This document shows, one piece after another, positions 10,401-16,126 of a stretch of DNA of 16,808 nucleotides; position 1 is the first letter of the stretch, and the number at the start of each line of letters is the position of its first letter. Where the stretch lies: assembly GCA_023443515.1 (NCBI GenBank), contig JAEZUC010000052.1, forward strand, positions 1-16,808, written 5' to 3'. The stretch is from Bacillota bacterium. GTDB lineage: Bacteria; Bacillota; Clostridia; Acetivibrionales; DSM-1351. The position numbers and the translations under genes were made by a program. Under the pieces are notes generated by a model. The model worked only from the letters and a program-made list of their open reading frames with translations, was not told the origin of the DNA and searched no databases.

Positions 10401-11370
10401 GAATGACGGTACAAAGATTAGTTGCGATGTTGTATGGCTTGAAAGCGGATATAACAGTAATATTGCCGGGACATATAATATAAGGGGAACACTTGTACTT
10501 CCGCAGAATGTTTCCAACAGAGAGGATTTATCCCCTCAGATGCAGGTTAAGGTTGTGAATAATGACGGCGGTGGCGGAGCAAATTATTTTACCTTGGAGT
10601 ATTCAGCAGGCAAGGGCGGAACAATTAACGGTTACATTAAGCAAAGTGTATACCGAAACGGAAACGGCAGTCAGGTTACTGCTATAGCAGATGAAGGGTA
10701 CAGCTTCGTAGGTTGGAGTGATGGTGTAACAACACCAGCCAGAACAGATAAAAATACAACCAAAAATATAAGTGTTATAGCTGTATTTGAACCCAAAGGT
10801 ACCGGCTGGAAAAGTCAGTTTAAGGATATTAAACTGACAGATTGGTTCTATACCGCAGTAAAATATGTATTTGAGAACGGCTTTATGAGCGGTGTCAGCA
10901 ACTCTGAGTTTGCACCTGGTATTTCTCTGACAAGAGGTATGATGGTAACAATACTAGGCAAGTTGGAGGGCGCGGATACTGCCGGTAAGAAATCCAATTT
11001 TGCGGATGTCAATAAAACTGCTTATTACAGCCCATATGTTGCTTGGGCACAAGAGAATGGAATTGTAAATGGAACGGGTGGTAATAAATTTGAGCCGGAA
11101 AGAAGCATAACCCGCGAGGAAATGGCAGTTATGTTTGCAAATTATATAAAGGCTATGAATTTGTCAGTTCCGGCTACAGATAATATGTCAGTTCCATTTA
11201 CTGATGATAAGGATATAAGCAACTGGGCAAAAAAAGCGGTGTATTTAATGCGGGGTCTTGGACTTGTCAGTGGCAAGAGCGGCAATCGTTTTGACCCCAA
11301 GGGTACAGCAACTCGTGCCGAAATTGCAGCTGTTGTTGAGCAGTTTAATAAAAGGATAAAGCATGATTAA
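4432..11370 (+). CDS. Secreted giant SLH-domain surface protein (2312 aa)
   Basis: ATG at 4432 has a strong Shine-Dalgarno (AAGGGGG, 4417-4423), and the encoded N-terminus is a classic signal peptide (KK, hydrophobic core, VLA|AQ cleavage near residue 24). Domains, by residue: ~27-300, a large beta domain that I recall at the N-terminus of other clostridial SLH proteins; ~300-420, a CARDB/DUF11-like beta domain; ~424-523, IPT/TIG-like; ~530-780, unrecognised; ~784-834, a highly charged Lys/Glu stretch; ~840-1147, a glycine-rich beta region; ~1432-1552, Fn3-like; ~1682-1753, an Ig domain of the glucodextranase-B type; ~1757-1853, Big_2-like; ~1964-2040, Big_4-like; ~2052-2121, a divergent InlB B-repeat. 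Three SLH domains begin near 2130, 2190 and 2256 (FKDIK, FADVN, VPFTDD), the last with a TRAE motif. SLH triplets bind pyruvylated secondary cell-wall polymer, so the protein is probably non-covalently anchored to the cell surface. It is likely co-transcribed with the upstream Ig-repeat gene and may anchor or accompany that protein. No catalytic domain is recognisable, and the ligand is unknown. Confidence 0.93.
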   Translation: MKKIISIVILAAFLITFLGPNVLAAQEASKPITVQNGFVEYIVNKSNGRYSLATTEGLTTTQKDDDKRLLYLNKEPQTSITTIRIDGEDYIFGNNYGTKGGVISETQQSDRICKTVWKVNGVEVIQTLTLIVDEANPNVGNMRVAYQISNGSNKKVELGARILMDTQLGSNDGAAFVVNGGFITNETVLEGDDIPQIWQAYDQRFAPNVITYGLLSGWEGAIAPSKVVMAHWNTLYGTKWDVKTNPLLNFSTNMNNFGSADGGVALYYDAKSLAVGETRTYETFYGIGSISDASYNSDDYSVQISAPQKLSLNAKKDGYISGNHEGYFEVKVDVKNNTMLTLNNFVVTLGLSKELALYTGQNEMQTIKTIEAGDTASVTYLIEPKIMQSTSVAELGVVVTNGEKRAESMKYVILPSAKGLPPSMQMTEITPSIIYSGAIKKEVVIKGNDFNLLKADYDWQVYLCNTDTNTKYAISRADVNISDNGTMTVKLDNSKCNFKQGNYSVSLESKNYGNMSMPFKISNDKKYDRKQYGVMLIGSFKEDNEKPVYDVIMVEKEEDMADLNAYLIKTLGTEKRKDYVDDIKSNILLTVRGEVSSYNANGVTSYTIESGSIINNAIKYVASPLSTNKSITLTRYNDTPQSLDKLRDEATGKPLTPDQKKLLKQAYEEKFKGWQWWGQISDSLVMAGDGALYVGEYMFHYGQFYTCLEDGTDYALRGDPNAKEGGKDIEIITPANVVSGELFKALGALTGFRITVNNAVIGAKTISLEGSFSVELPWWSKASNGEDDDEKSDVYKEKPGMTEKEKEQVKKKNENVDKAKEKFEKMDKNNKIVSSGQKNDSFLELNMEEMRYGVNSQTNSTELVGVKASGGVNLTSDSVPAFTKGGAKAAFEVNSIDYDGWFMQIEAGLKVGDAFEANGLFSLVLETGGKIYPDCVELVLGGDVLRIPLGPAGFLTKIGGGVYNLYKQLKGNYGKFPPVTVALISGYADPTLYSFVLDTIKISVGGTGFKFEASDGKIVGLKVLESAYFQLYMYEIEHNGKTEPGFDISAGFKANFLGILKGEASAWFSYNPSINGIFGPLSFGGKAYVGVFIPDWIPVLGGIELMAIMAELSTYRAYLGIRIIGIPISVSYYWADGKVKFFDDWDYLENQFDIPREELENSIGIYHSSGESNADSVALIGSNFKKCYNSEDYLVLMDNEGTYTYDNIDIQDDYGLFSLKLDNLPQNVNDVIKVYDPNGKEYSLKMNENYLVQSISSDKSQSGLEENTINISVHQKGKWKVVSTKPLEVTGFNVASLPEIEVLDSQLSNDTVKVDWATKNIQDGYTVGVYVSSGDEVKQNTKSQQELETMSEEEQNAYYASLLKGFDSGVKVKDGIDVKTGTYSFNLSELEQRFATGDYRVRTILYDENGNTVSSAMSDKTFRYTNPNMPGEIRNAKLSPAGDGQLKLEYAASEKADGYFVQLLDENAQAIDGFETMDTDKTEIYFNSSMDVPVYKVNNDGSYQMDENGNPVVDSYKTVAVEPDKSYRAMVYAYKKSESGFTTYKGNVFITEPAYLPKPNPAKLSVTVNGISPAKSDTMGNGNMTQTENVFELTTNNNKGNITLLSDQDVSVMYRIAGNYGGYDILELRADEPYVLNKILSDDLIFNEGGTVFDFYAVNENNDYTMLTVNVTADTTSPSLMLDNTVVQSTEGSYTITGTAEANARVYVSGKSIAVSNGKFEYKGSGNSSNENIEIKAVDLAGNETAMFCSVIPSEMSRFVDVKLKVNQNELKEDKAFTLSKGDVAQLEVYGITEKGQAFLLDNGRAKFRTIYGSDKLRVDEQGEISGLYAGDAVVVCEYPVTDSYSLEATANINVEPVAIKPETIRVSKTDIDAAAKSGEVAARLSIPDMLIGTTVEWSVDENPYLSVKDNTLVLKQNAIDLKDFNVTVHAKGNYLVDVADSHGEFNISDKIEFVVKKKVVAVAPIDSLRVSRGTAFSKLNKPAKADVTLNDGTKISCDVVWLESGYNSNIAGTYNIRGTLVLPQNVSNREDLSPQMQVKVVNNDGGGGANYFTLEYSAGKGGTINGYIKQSVYRNGNGSQVTAIADEGYSFVGWSDGVTTPARTDKNTTKNISVIAVFEPKGTGWKSQFKDIKLTDWFYTAVKYVFENGFMSGVSNSEFAPGISLTRGMMVTILGKLEGADTAGKKSNFADVNKTAYYSPYVAWAQENGIVNGTGGNKFEPERSITREEMAVMFANYIKAMNLSVPATDNMSVPFTDDKDISNWAKKAVYLMRGLGLVSGKSGNRFDPKGTATRAEIAAVVEQFNKRIKHD

Positions 11371-11407
11371 TCCTAAGTAATTTACTACAGAACATTAATA
11401 AATATTC

Positions 11408-11460
11408 AAAAAAAGAGTACTGAAGCCCAACATAAGGAACTTCAGTGCTTTTTTATTTTA
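11408..11460 (+). terminator. Rho-independent terminator of the surface-protein operon
   Basis: A 10-bp stem pairs AGTACTGAAG (11416-11425) with CTTCAGTGCT (11440-11449), with one G-U wobble and a 14-base loop. A T-run (TTTTTT, then ATTTTA) follows. An A-run precedes the stem (11408-11414), so it could also stop transcription on the opposite strand. It lies 45 bases after the SLH-gene stop and separates that operon from the toxin operon. Confidence 0.9.
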
Positions 11461-11534
11461 GTTTTTGCGTACTAGAAGGTGATTTTTCAATTCATGTTTT
11501 ATTATTATGTAAAAAATATTTTTAAAATTGGATG

Positions 11535-11563
11535 TTAAAACCTCCCTGCAATTTACATATATT
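11535..11563 (+). promoter_or_regulatory. Candidate sigma-A promoter for the toxin operon
   Basis: TTAAAA (11535-11540) and TATATT (11558-11563) are spaced by 17 bases. They match the -35 and -10 consensus at 4/6 and 5/6 positions. The predicted start of transcription, near 11570, leaves a short leader that contains the Shine-Dalgarno. The region is very AT-rich, so a chance match is quite possible. A promoter somewhere in 11461-11570 is expected, because a strong terminator lies upstream. Confidence 0.3.
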
Positions 11564-11577
11564 TGAGTAGACTTTAT

Positions 11578-11582
11578 GGGAG
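11578..11582 (+). promoter_or_regulatory. Ribosome binding site that decides the toxin start
   Basis: GGGAG lies 7 bases before the ATG at 11590. The same frame is open from a TTG at 11563, but that codon has no Shine-Dalgarno in front of it and would place this purine-rich site inside the coding region. ATG 11590 is therefore preferred. Confidence 0.75.
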
Positions 11583-11589
11583 TGATTTA

Positions 11590-14500
11590 ATGCAAACCAA
11601 GATGCTAGTGAAAAAGCCGGAGCCGGTTTCAGGGTTGATAAATAATCCAATAAATAATAAACAAAAAGACAAGCCTGCTGCAAGTAAAAAAAATGTAAGA
11701 ACCACGGATTACAAGAAATTGATACAGATAATGCTCTTTGACCCGGATGCCATAACAAGAGATGAATTTATGTTCTTGCAATCTATAATAGGGTATAGAC
11801 AGGCAGTGGATATAAGAGAGGAGTCAAAACTCCGTAAAAAACAGAGAAAGTTGGAACAGGCTAATGTTGCCATGAAGGCAATGGGTGTGGAAAAACCAAA
11901 ACCGGGAGCTAAACAAGGAGCAACTGGTAAAACAGAGGGTAAAACGCCATTGCAAATGAAAAAGAAGGACAGCAATACCACCTCTGACATGCCACAAAAT
12001 CTGCGAACAGGACTTGAAAAGCTATCAGGGGTTGACCTGTCAGATGTCGTAGTACATCCAAACTCCGAAAAACCACAGAAACTAAACGCACTGGCATATA
12101 CTCAGGGTAAGGATATACATATTGCACCCGGGCAGGAAAAGCATCTTCCTCATGAAGGCTGGCATGCCGTACAGCAAAAACAAGGAAGAGTTGAACCTAC
12201 AGTACAGATGAAGACGGGAACACTTGTAAATGACAATAGCGGTTTGGAGAAAGAAGCCGATGTCATGGGAGCAAGGGCTACGGAAGTCGCTAAGGGTATG
12301 TCAGTGGCAGATACCAGTGAACTGAAAAATAAAAATAGCGGAAATAAAGGGACTGGTAATTTTGTAATACAAAAGAAGGATGACAGCACCGGGACAAAGC
12401 CCAAAATTAAGGAATCAGATCTTGAAGAAATCCAGTTAAAGGGTATGAGTAATTTTAAGGCCCAGACAAAGACGGCAGAATATTTAAAGGAAAACCCAAC
12501 CGGGGCAAGAATAAGAGTAAAATACGGTAACTTTGCAAAAGGAACCGTAAAAATAACAAGGACAGGGGAAAGCTATAGAATGCTTCCTCAAGCACTATCA
12601 ATATTAAAGAATCCATTTTCATTTCAGAGTGACATTATCAAAGCATATAAGCCTTGTCTGGTAGTAAGCCTGAATAATGGAAAGCTGGATGGATTTTTAA
12701 GTTTATGGGATGGTGCCAATGTGCCTAAGATGGGGTATCTTAAGTCACAATTGATAGCTGATCCAACTATGCTTGGACTGCGGGGAATAAATCTTGACAA
12801 TTCCTTACAAATAGTTAATAGTATAGACAGAGGAATACTGAAGTTTGGCATAAACAATGCAACCGCAAAGGTTGGCAGAGCTTTCACATGTCGGATATCG
12901 CTAAATTTTGAACCTGATTCCGGCAAGATTGGTTTTTCGGGAAGTGCAAATATAAATATCAAGGGACTTGCAACAGGAACCCTTGGTCTGGAACGCACAA
13001 CTCAAGGAAAAGTCATAGGTAATGTTGGACTTGCGGTTAATCTTACACCGCATCTTAGCGGAGGAGTGCAGGTTAAGCTTGACGGGGAAAGTCTTACAGG
13101 TGAAGGCAAGGTCGGGTATGCCGGCGAAAAGCTATCTGGTCAGGTAATTTTAAGAGTTGGGGATAAAAATAACCTTCAGAAGGCTGGTTCTAAACAAACA
13201 AAGCCTACAAAAGGAGGGAACAGTCAGAAGCCTCAATATGTGTTATCAGGCGAAGGCGATTTGATGTTCCAATTCACCAATTGGTTAAGCGGAACTGCTC
13301 ATTGCGAGGTTGACGAAAAAGGAAATGTAACAATAATAGGGCAGATAGTTCCACAGACGGAGCTGATACTGTTTCAGCAGAAAGATTTCATAAAGCCGCT
13401 TTTCAAAGTAGAGGCAAGGGCTAGCTACGGAATTCCTATTATAGGAAATATATTTATATTTGCAAACCTGGGACTTGAAGCTTTTGCAAAACTTGGCCCG
13501 GCAAAGCTCTATAATATAGCTGTAAACGGTACATACTCAACTGATCCTGCAAAAGCTAATGATTTTAGCATACAAGCCTCCTTAAATATATCAGCCTCTG
13601 CCGGAATAAAAATGATTGCAAAAGGCGGAGCGGGGCTTGAAATACTCGGACATGATATTAAGGCGGGTGTAAGCTTAACGGCAATTGCCGGACTTGCTGC
13701 TTATGCTGAGGCTACACCAATAATAGGTTACAAGGAAAATGCAAAATCAGGACAGGATAAAAAAGGAGACTTCTTCATATCAGGAGAGCTTGAAATAGCG
13801 GCACAGCCTTTCTTTGGATTAGAAGGAGACCTTTTTGTAGAGGTAGACAGTCCTATGTTTTCACCTCTTGGAGATCATGAATGGAAATGGCCTCTATTCA
13901 ACAAGAGTTATCCTCTTGGAGGAAGTTTCGGCATACTGGCAAAGGTTAATCATGTTCTGGGCTCAAATCAGGTTCCTGAGATAGAGTTTGGAAAAGTAGA
14001 TTTTTCCGCAGAGAAATTTTTAACTGACCTGATGAATGACAAAACAGGTGGTAAAAAGGGTGAGGAAAAGAAACCTGGCAAATGGAATGAGAAAAATAGC
14101 AAAGCCACACAGCCACCTAAAGTCAAAGGTAAAGACAAGACTGATGATAAAAAGGGAAAGAAGTCTTCAACCTTAGATGTCAAAGCACCAAAATATACAA
14201 AACCGGGAAAGAAGAAGGATGTAGACCCCAATGCAAGAACAGCTGACGGCAAAACAGTCAAGCAGCATCAAAATGAAACAGTAAAGCGTGGAAGCAAAGG
14301 CAAGGCCAAGTTCAACAAGAAAAAGCCTGCCGATAAGACCAGCAGTGCAAAGAAGAGCCGTGACCAACAGGTTATTAATGGACTTAGAGAATTAGAAGCC
14401 ATAACACGAAAATATGATAAGAATAATGGAGCTACCCTTGAGGAAATCAGGTATGATGCAAATGCAGTAAAGAGGAAATACGGCGCAATTAGTTCAATTA

Positions 14501-15552
14501 ATATATCAGATGGCGGTAAGGACTGGGATTATAAGTACACGTACAATTCGACGGTGACCAAGGACGGGCCTAAGAAGGGTAGCAAAATACTCAGCCCTAA
14601 GGCAAAATTCAAACAGGGTACTAAAACCAAAGAATTATGGGTAGAAAGAGGCAAACCGGGAAGTAAAAACAATGTAGTAATGACCACAGGTCAGAAAGAC
14701 ATTGAAAAAGACAAAACTGTATGGGATAAGTTAGATAAAGCCTCCAAAAACAAGGTATACAAGCTGAAACAACCCAAAAATAAGAAATTTACCCAGAAGC
14801 AAGCTGGTGAAGCGGCAAAAGCTGTCGAGAAGTGCTTGGTAGTTAAGAAAGAAGCAGGTAAGAAAACCGGCTCCATTATTGGCAAAAAGCATAACTTTAA
14901 GTTAGGTAACGAAAACCATAAGCTGTGGGTTGAAAAGCAGAGCAATAAAAATGTCGTAATGGTAGCAAGCGAACCGATAAAGGCAAGGAATTCGAAATAT
15001 GCTAAAGACAGTAATACTTTAAGCAAAATAGATCACGCCGAAAAGGAAAGTTACAAAAATCTGCAAAATGGTGGCCCACAAAAAGATGTGGTAACGGCTA
15101 TAAAAAGTGCGGGAGCGCTTGAGGTCGGAGACATAGGTTTAGCAGGAAGAGGGTATAGGCCACTACATGGTGAAAGGTCTATGACTAAAGCAGAATGGAA
15201 GGTGCAGGAAAGTGAAGCGAGGTTAGCTCAAAGACAGCAACGTTCGCAAACAATGATAACACCCGGCAGTCTTCCTGCTAAAGAAGGGCAGGCACTTACG
15301 AATACTTTAAAACATATTGATGCTGGTACTAAGCCTACAGATAAACTCGGCAAAAGATGGGGTATTCCTTTTGGCAATAAAGAAGCTAATTTGCCAAGTG
15401 GAAGCTATAGTGAATACAGGGTTGCACCTCCACAGGGTACTACAAATGCAGGACCAAGAAGAATTGTTGTTAATAACAATTCAGGTGAAATGTATTATAC
15501 ATGGACCCATTATGGGCAAGCTGGAGACCCAGCATTTGTGAGAATAAGATAG
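11590..15552 (+). CDS. DUF4157 (eCIS-cargo-type) toxin with C-terminal RNase Sa/N1-family domain
   Basis: This is a 1320-residue protein with no signal peptide. By residue: ~36-99, a charged helical segment; ~134-236, DUF4157, with HEGWH at 188-192 (zinc-binding HExxH), VQQKQGRV after it, and EADVMG at 222-227 supplying a likely third ligand; ~278-800, a long beta-rich region with repeated G.G.V.Y.GE.LSG-like strands; ~818-927, an extremely lysine-rich linker; ~928-987, a pre-toxin segment ending in a DGGKDWDYKY-type motif; ~996-1037 and ~1092-1132, two copies of an F..G....LWVE...NVVM module; ~1255-1320, an RNase domain. The RNase part follows RNase Sa closely: F.N.E..LP..SY.EY.V, then RRI, YYT and HY. 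E1275, R1291 and H1307 match the catalytic Glu54, Arg69 and His85 of RNase Sa; the Arg65 position appears to be Asn/Ala (1286-1287). DUF4157 is known to be enriched in extracellular contractile injection system cargo, which is loaded in the cytoplasm and so needs no signal peptide. A barstar-family gene follows 17 bases later. Expected action: zinc-peptidase-like delivery or processing by the N-terminus, and guanine-specific RNA cleavage in a target cell by the C-terminus. Domain calls rest on recognised motifs; eCIS delivery is inference. Confidence 0.9.
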   Translation: MQTKMLVKKPEPVSGLINNPINNKQKDKPAASKKNVRTTDYKKLIQIMLFDPDAITRDEFMFLQSIIGYRQAVDIREESKLRKKQRKLEQANVAMKAMGVEKPKPGAKQGATGKTEGKTPLQMKKKDSNTTSDMPQNLRTGLEKLSGVDLSDVVVHPNSEKPQKLNALAYTQGKDIHIAPGQEKHLPHEGWHAVQQKQGRVEPTVQMKTGTLVNDNSGLEKEADVMGARATEVAKGMSVADTSELKNKNSGNKGTGNFVIQKKDDSTGTKPKIKESDLEEIQLKGMSNFKAQTKTAEYLKENPTGARIRVKYGNFAKGTVKITRTGESYRMLPQALSILKNPFSFQSDIIKAYKPCLVVSLNNGKLDGFLSLWDGANVPKMGYLKSQLIADPTMLGLRGINLDNSLQIVNSIDRGILKFGINNATAKVGRAFTCRISLNFEPDSGKIGFSGSANINIKGLATGTLGLERTTQGKVIGNVGLAVNLTPHLSGGVQVKLDGESLTGEGKVGYAGEKLSGQVILRVGDKNNLQKAGSKQTKPTKGGNSQKPQYVLSGEGDLMFQFTNWLSGTAHCEVDEKGNVTIIGQIVPQTELILFQQKDFIKPLFKVEARASYGIPIIGNIFIFANLGLEAFAKLGPAKLYNIAVNGTYSTDPAKANDFSIQASLNISASAGIKMIAKGGAGLEILGHDIKAGVSLTAIAGLAAYAEATPIIGYKENAKSGQDKKGDFFISGELEIAAQPFFGLEGDLFVEVDSPMFSPLGDHEWKWPLFNKSYPLGGSFGILAKVNHVLGSNQVPEIEFGKVDFSAEKFLTDLMNDKTGGKKGEEKKPGKWNEKNSKATQPPKVKGKDKTDDKKGKKSSTLDVKAPKYTKPGKKKDVDPNARTADGKTVKQHQNETVKRGSKGKAKFNKKKPADKTSSAKKSRDQQVINGLRELEAITRKYDKNNGATLEEIRYDANAVKRKYGAISSINISDGGKDWDYKYTYNSTVTKDGPKKGSKILSPKAKFKQGTKTKELWVERGKPGSKNNVVMTTGQKDIEKDKTVWDKLDKASKNKVYKLKQPKNKKFTQKQAGEAAKAVEKCLVVKKEAGKKTGSIIGKKHNFKLGNENHKLWVEKQSNKNVVMVASEPIKARNSKYAKDSNTLSKIDHAEKESYKNLQNGGPQKDVVTAIKSAGALEVGDIGLAGRGYRPLHGERSMTKAEWKVQESEARLAQRQQRSQTMITPGSLPAKEGQALTNTLKHIDAGTKPTDKLGKRWGIPFGNKEANLPSGSYSEYRVAPPQGTTNAGPRRIVVNNNSGEMYYTWTHYGQAGDPAFVRIR
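14575..14985 (+). repeat. Duplicated LWVE...NVVM pre-toxin module inside the toxin gene
   Basis: Two blocks of about 40 residues, roughly 14575-14700 and 14863-14985, share the order Gly-Ser/Lys-rich start, Phe-Lys, a basic loop, (E/K)LWVE, an Asn/Lys-rich turn and NVVM. The second copy (VEKQ, NVVMVASEP) is closer to the version I recall from other DUF4157 toxins; the first (VERG, NVVMTTGQK) is more diverged. The intervening ~160 bases encode a helical, lysine-rich spacer. Similarity is clear in protein but weak in DNA, so the duplication is not recent. Confidence 0.65.
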
Positions 15553-15569
15553 GGAAAGGGAATTGAAAT

Positions 15570-16019
15570 ATGCAGAATTTTAATTCTAGTGTTTTTAGAA
15601 TTTGCGAGAATAATCAAGAATTGCTTATAAACAATTTAATTGGAAATGGGTTTAAGGTTTATACGCTTAATGGAAAAAATATAAGCAATGTCCATAATTT
15701 TTTTCAAGAAGCAATAAAGGTATTACCTCAAGACCCACCCTTAGGTGGAAGAACAAATCTTGACTCATTTGTAGATTCTATTTGGGGTGGAATGGATGAA
15801 GCAGGCTATGATAGGGTTGCGATAATATGGGAAAAAAGTAACAATATCATTAATAAATCACCAAATGATTTAAGTAAAATAGTTCAGTGTTTTGAGGAAT
15901 TATCAGATAGTTTTAAAACAGTTGAATATGGCTTAGATAAGCCTATAATTTTAAAAGTGTTTTTGTTAGGAAGTGGAGATGCTTTTTATGAAGATTTTAA
16001 AAATACTTTTGAGATTTAA
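15570..16019 (+). CDS. Barstar-family ribonuclease inhibitor (immunity protein)
   Basis: This 149-residue protein starts at ATG 15570, behind a purine-rich site (AGGGAAAGGG, 15552-15561), 17 bases after the toxin stop. The barstar core runs from about residue 30: YTLNGKNIS matches the first strand and turn, NLDSFVD (63-69) matches NLDALWD of barstar helix 2, RVAIIWE matches the second strand, IVQCFEE (104-110) matches helix 4, and a final ILKVFLL strand follows. D65, D69 and E110 align with Asp35, Asp39 and Glu76 of barstar, acidic residues that contact barnase's active-site face. The protein is longer than classic barstar (about 90 residues), with an N-terminal extension and longer loops. 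Barstar proteins inhibit RNases of the barnase/Sa type, the family at the end of the upstream toxin, so it very likely protects the producer. It is cytoplasmic, with no signal peptide. Local GC is low (about 27% in 15601-15720), below the DUF4157 part of the toxin gene (about 48% in 12001-12060), which hints at separate acquisition. Confidence 0.9.
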   Translation: MQNFNSSVFRICENNQELLINNLIGNGFKVYTLNGKNISNVHNFFQEAIKVLPQDPPLGGRTNLDSFVDSIWGGMDEAGYDRVAIIWEKSNNIINKSPNDLSKIVQCFEELSDSFKTVEYGLDKPIILKVFLLGSGDAFYEDFKNTFEI

Positions 16020-16074
16020 CGGTGATGAGCACGGAGCCGTTGTCATACACTAAACATTCTTTCAACTAATACCC

Positions 16075-16120
16075 AGCCGGAAGGAACAACACAACGTCTT
16101 TCCGGCTGTTATATATTTTA
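16075..16120 (+). terminator. Terminator-like hairpin after the immunity gene
   Basis: AGCCGGAAGGA (16075-16085) pairs with TCTTTCCGGCT (16097-16107) to give an 11-bp stem with one G-U pair and an 11-base loop. The following run GTTATATATTTTA is T-rich but interrupted, so termination may be leaky. It lies 55 bases after the barstar stop and probably ends the toxin-immunity transcript. Confidence 0.65.
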
Positions 16121-16126
16121 CATATT

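Noticed and set aside
4432..11370. Cellulosome or carbohydrate-active function for the SLH protein
   Set aside because: No dockerin, cohesin, CBM or glycoside hydrolase motif is visible. Fn3/Ig and SLH domains alone do not support it.
11563..11565. TTG at 11563 as the toxin start
   Set aside because: It has no Shine-Dalgarno. The ATG at 11590 has GGGAG 7 bases upstream, and the nine extra residues show nothing conserved.
1879..15026. Several open frames of 60-124 codons on the - strand
   Set aside because: All lie inside large + strand genes with clear domains, lack good ribosome binding sites and show no recognisable protein features.
15317..15541. Open frame of 74 codons inside the toxin end on the + strand
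   Set aside because: It lies in another frame over the RNase domain, whose catalytic pattern shows that the main frame is the real one.
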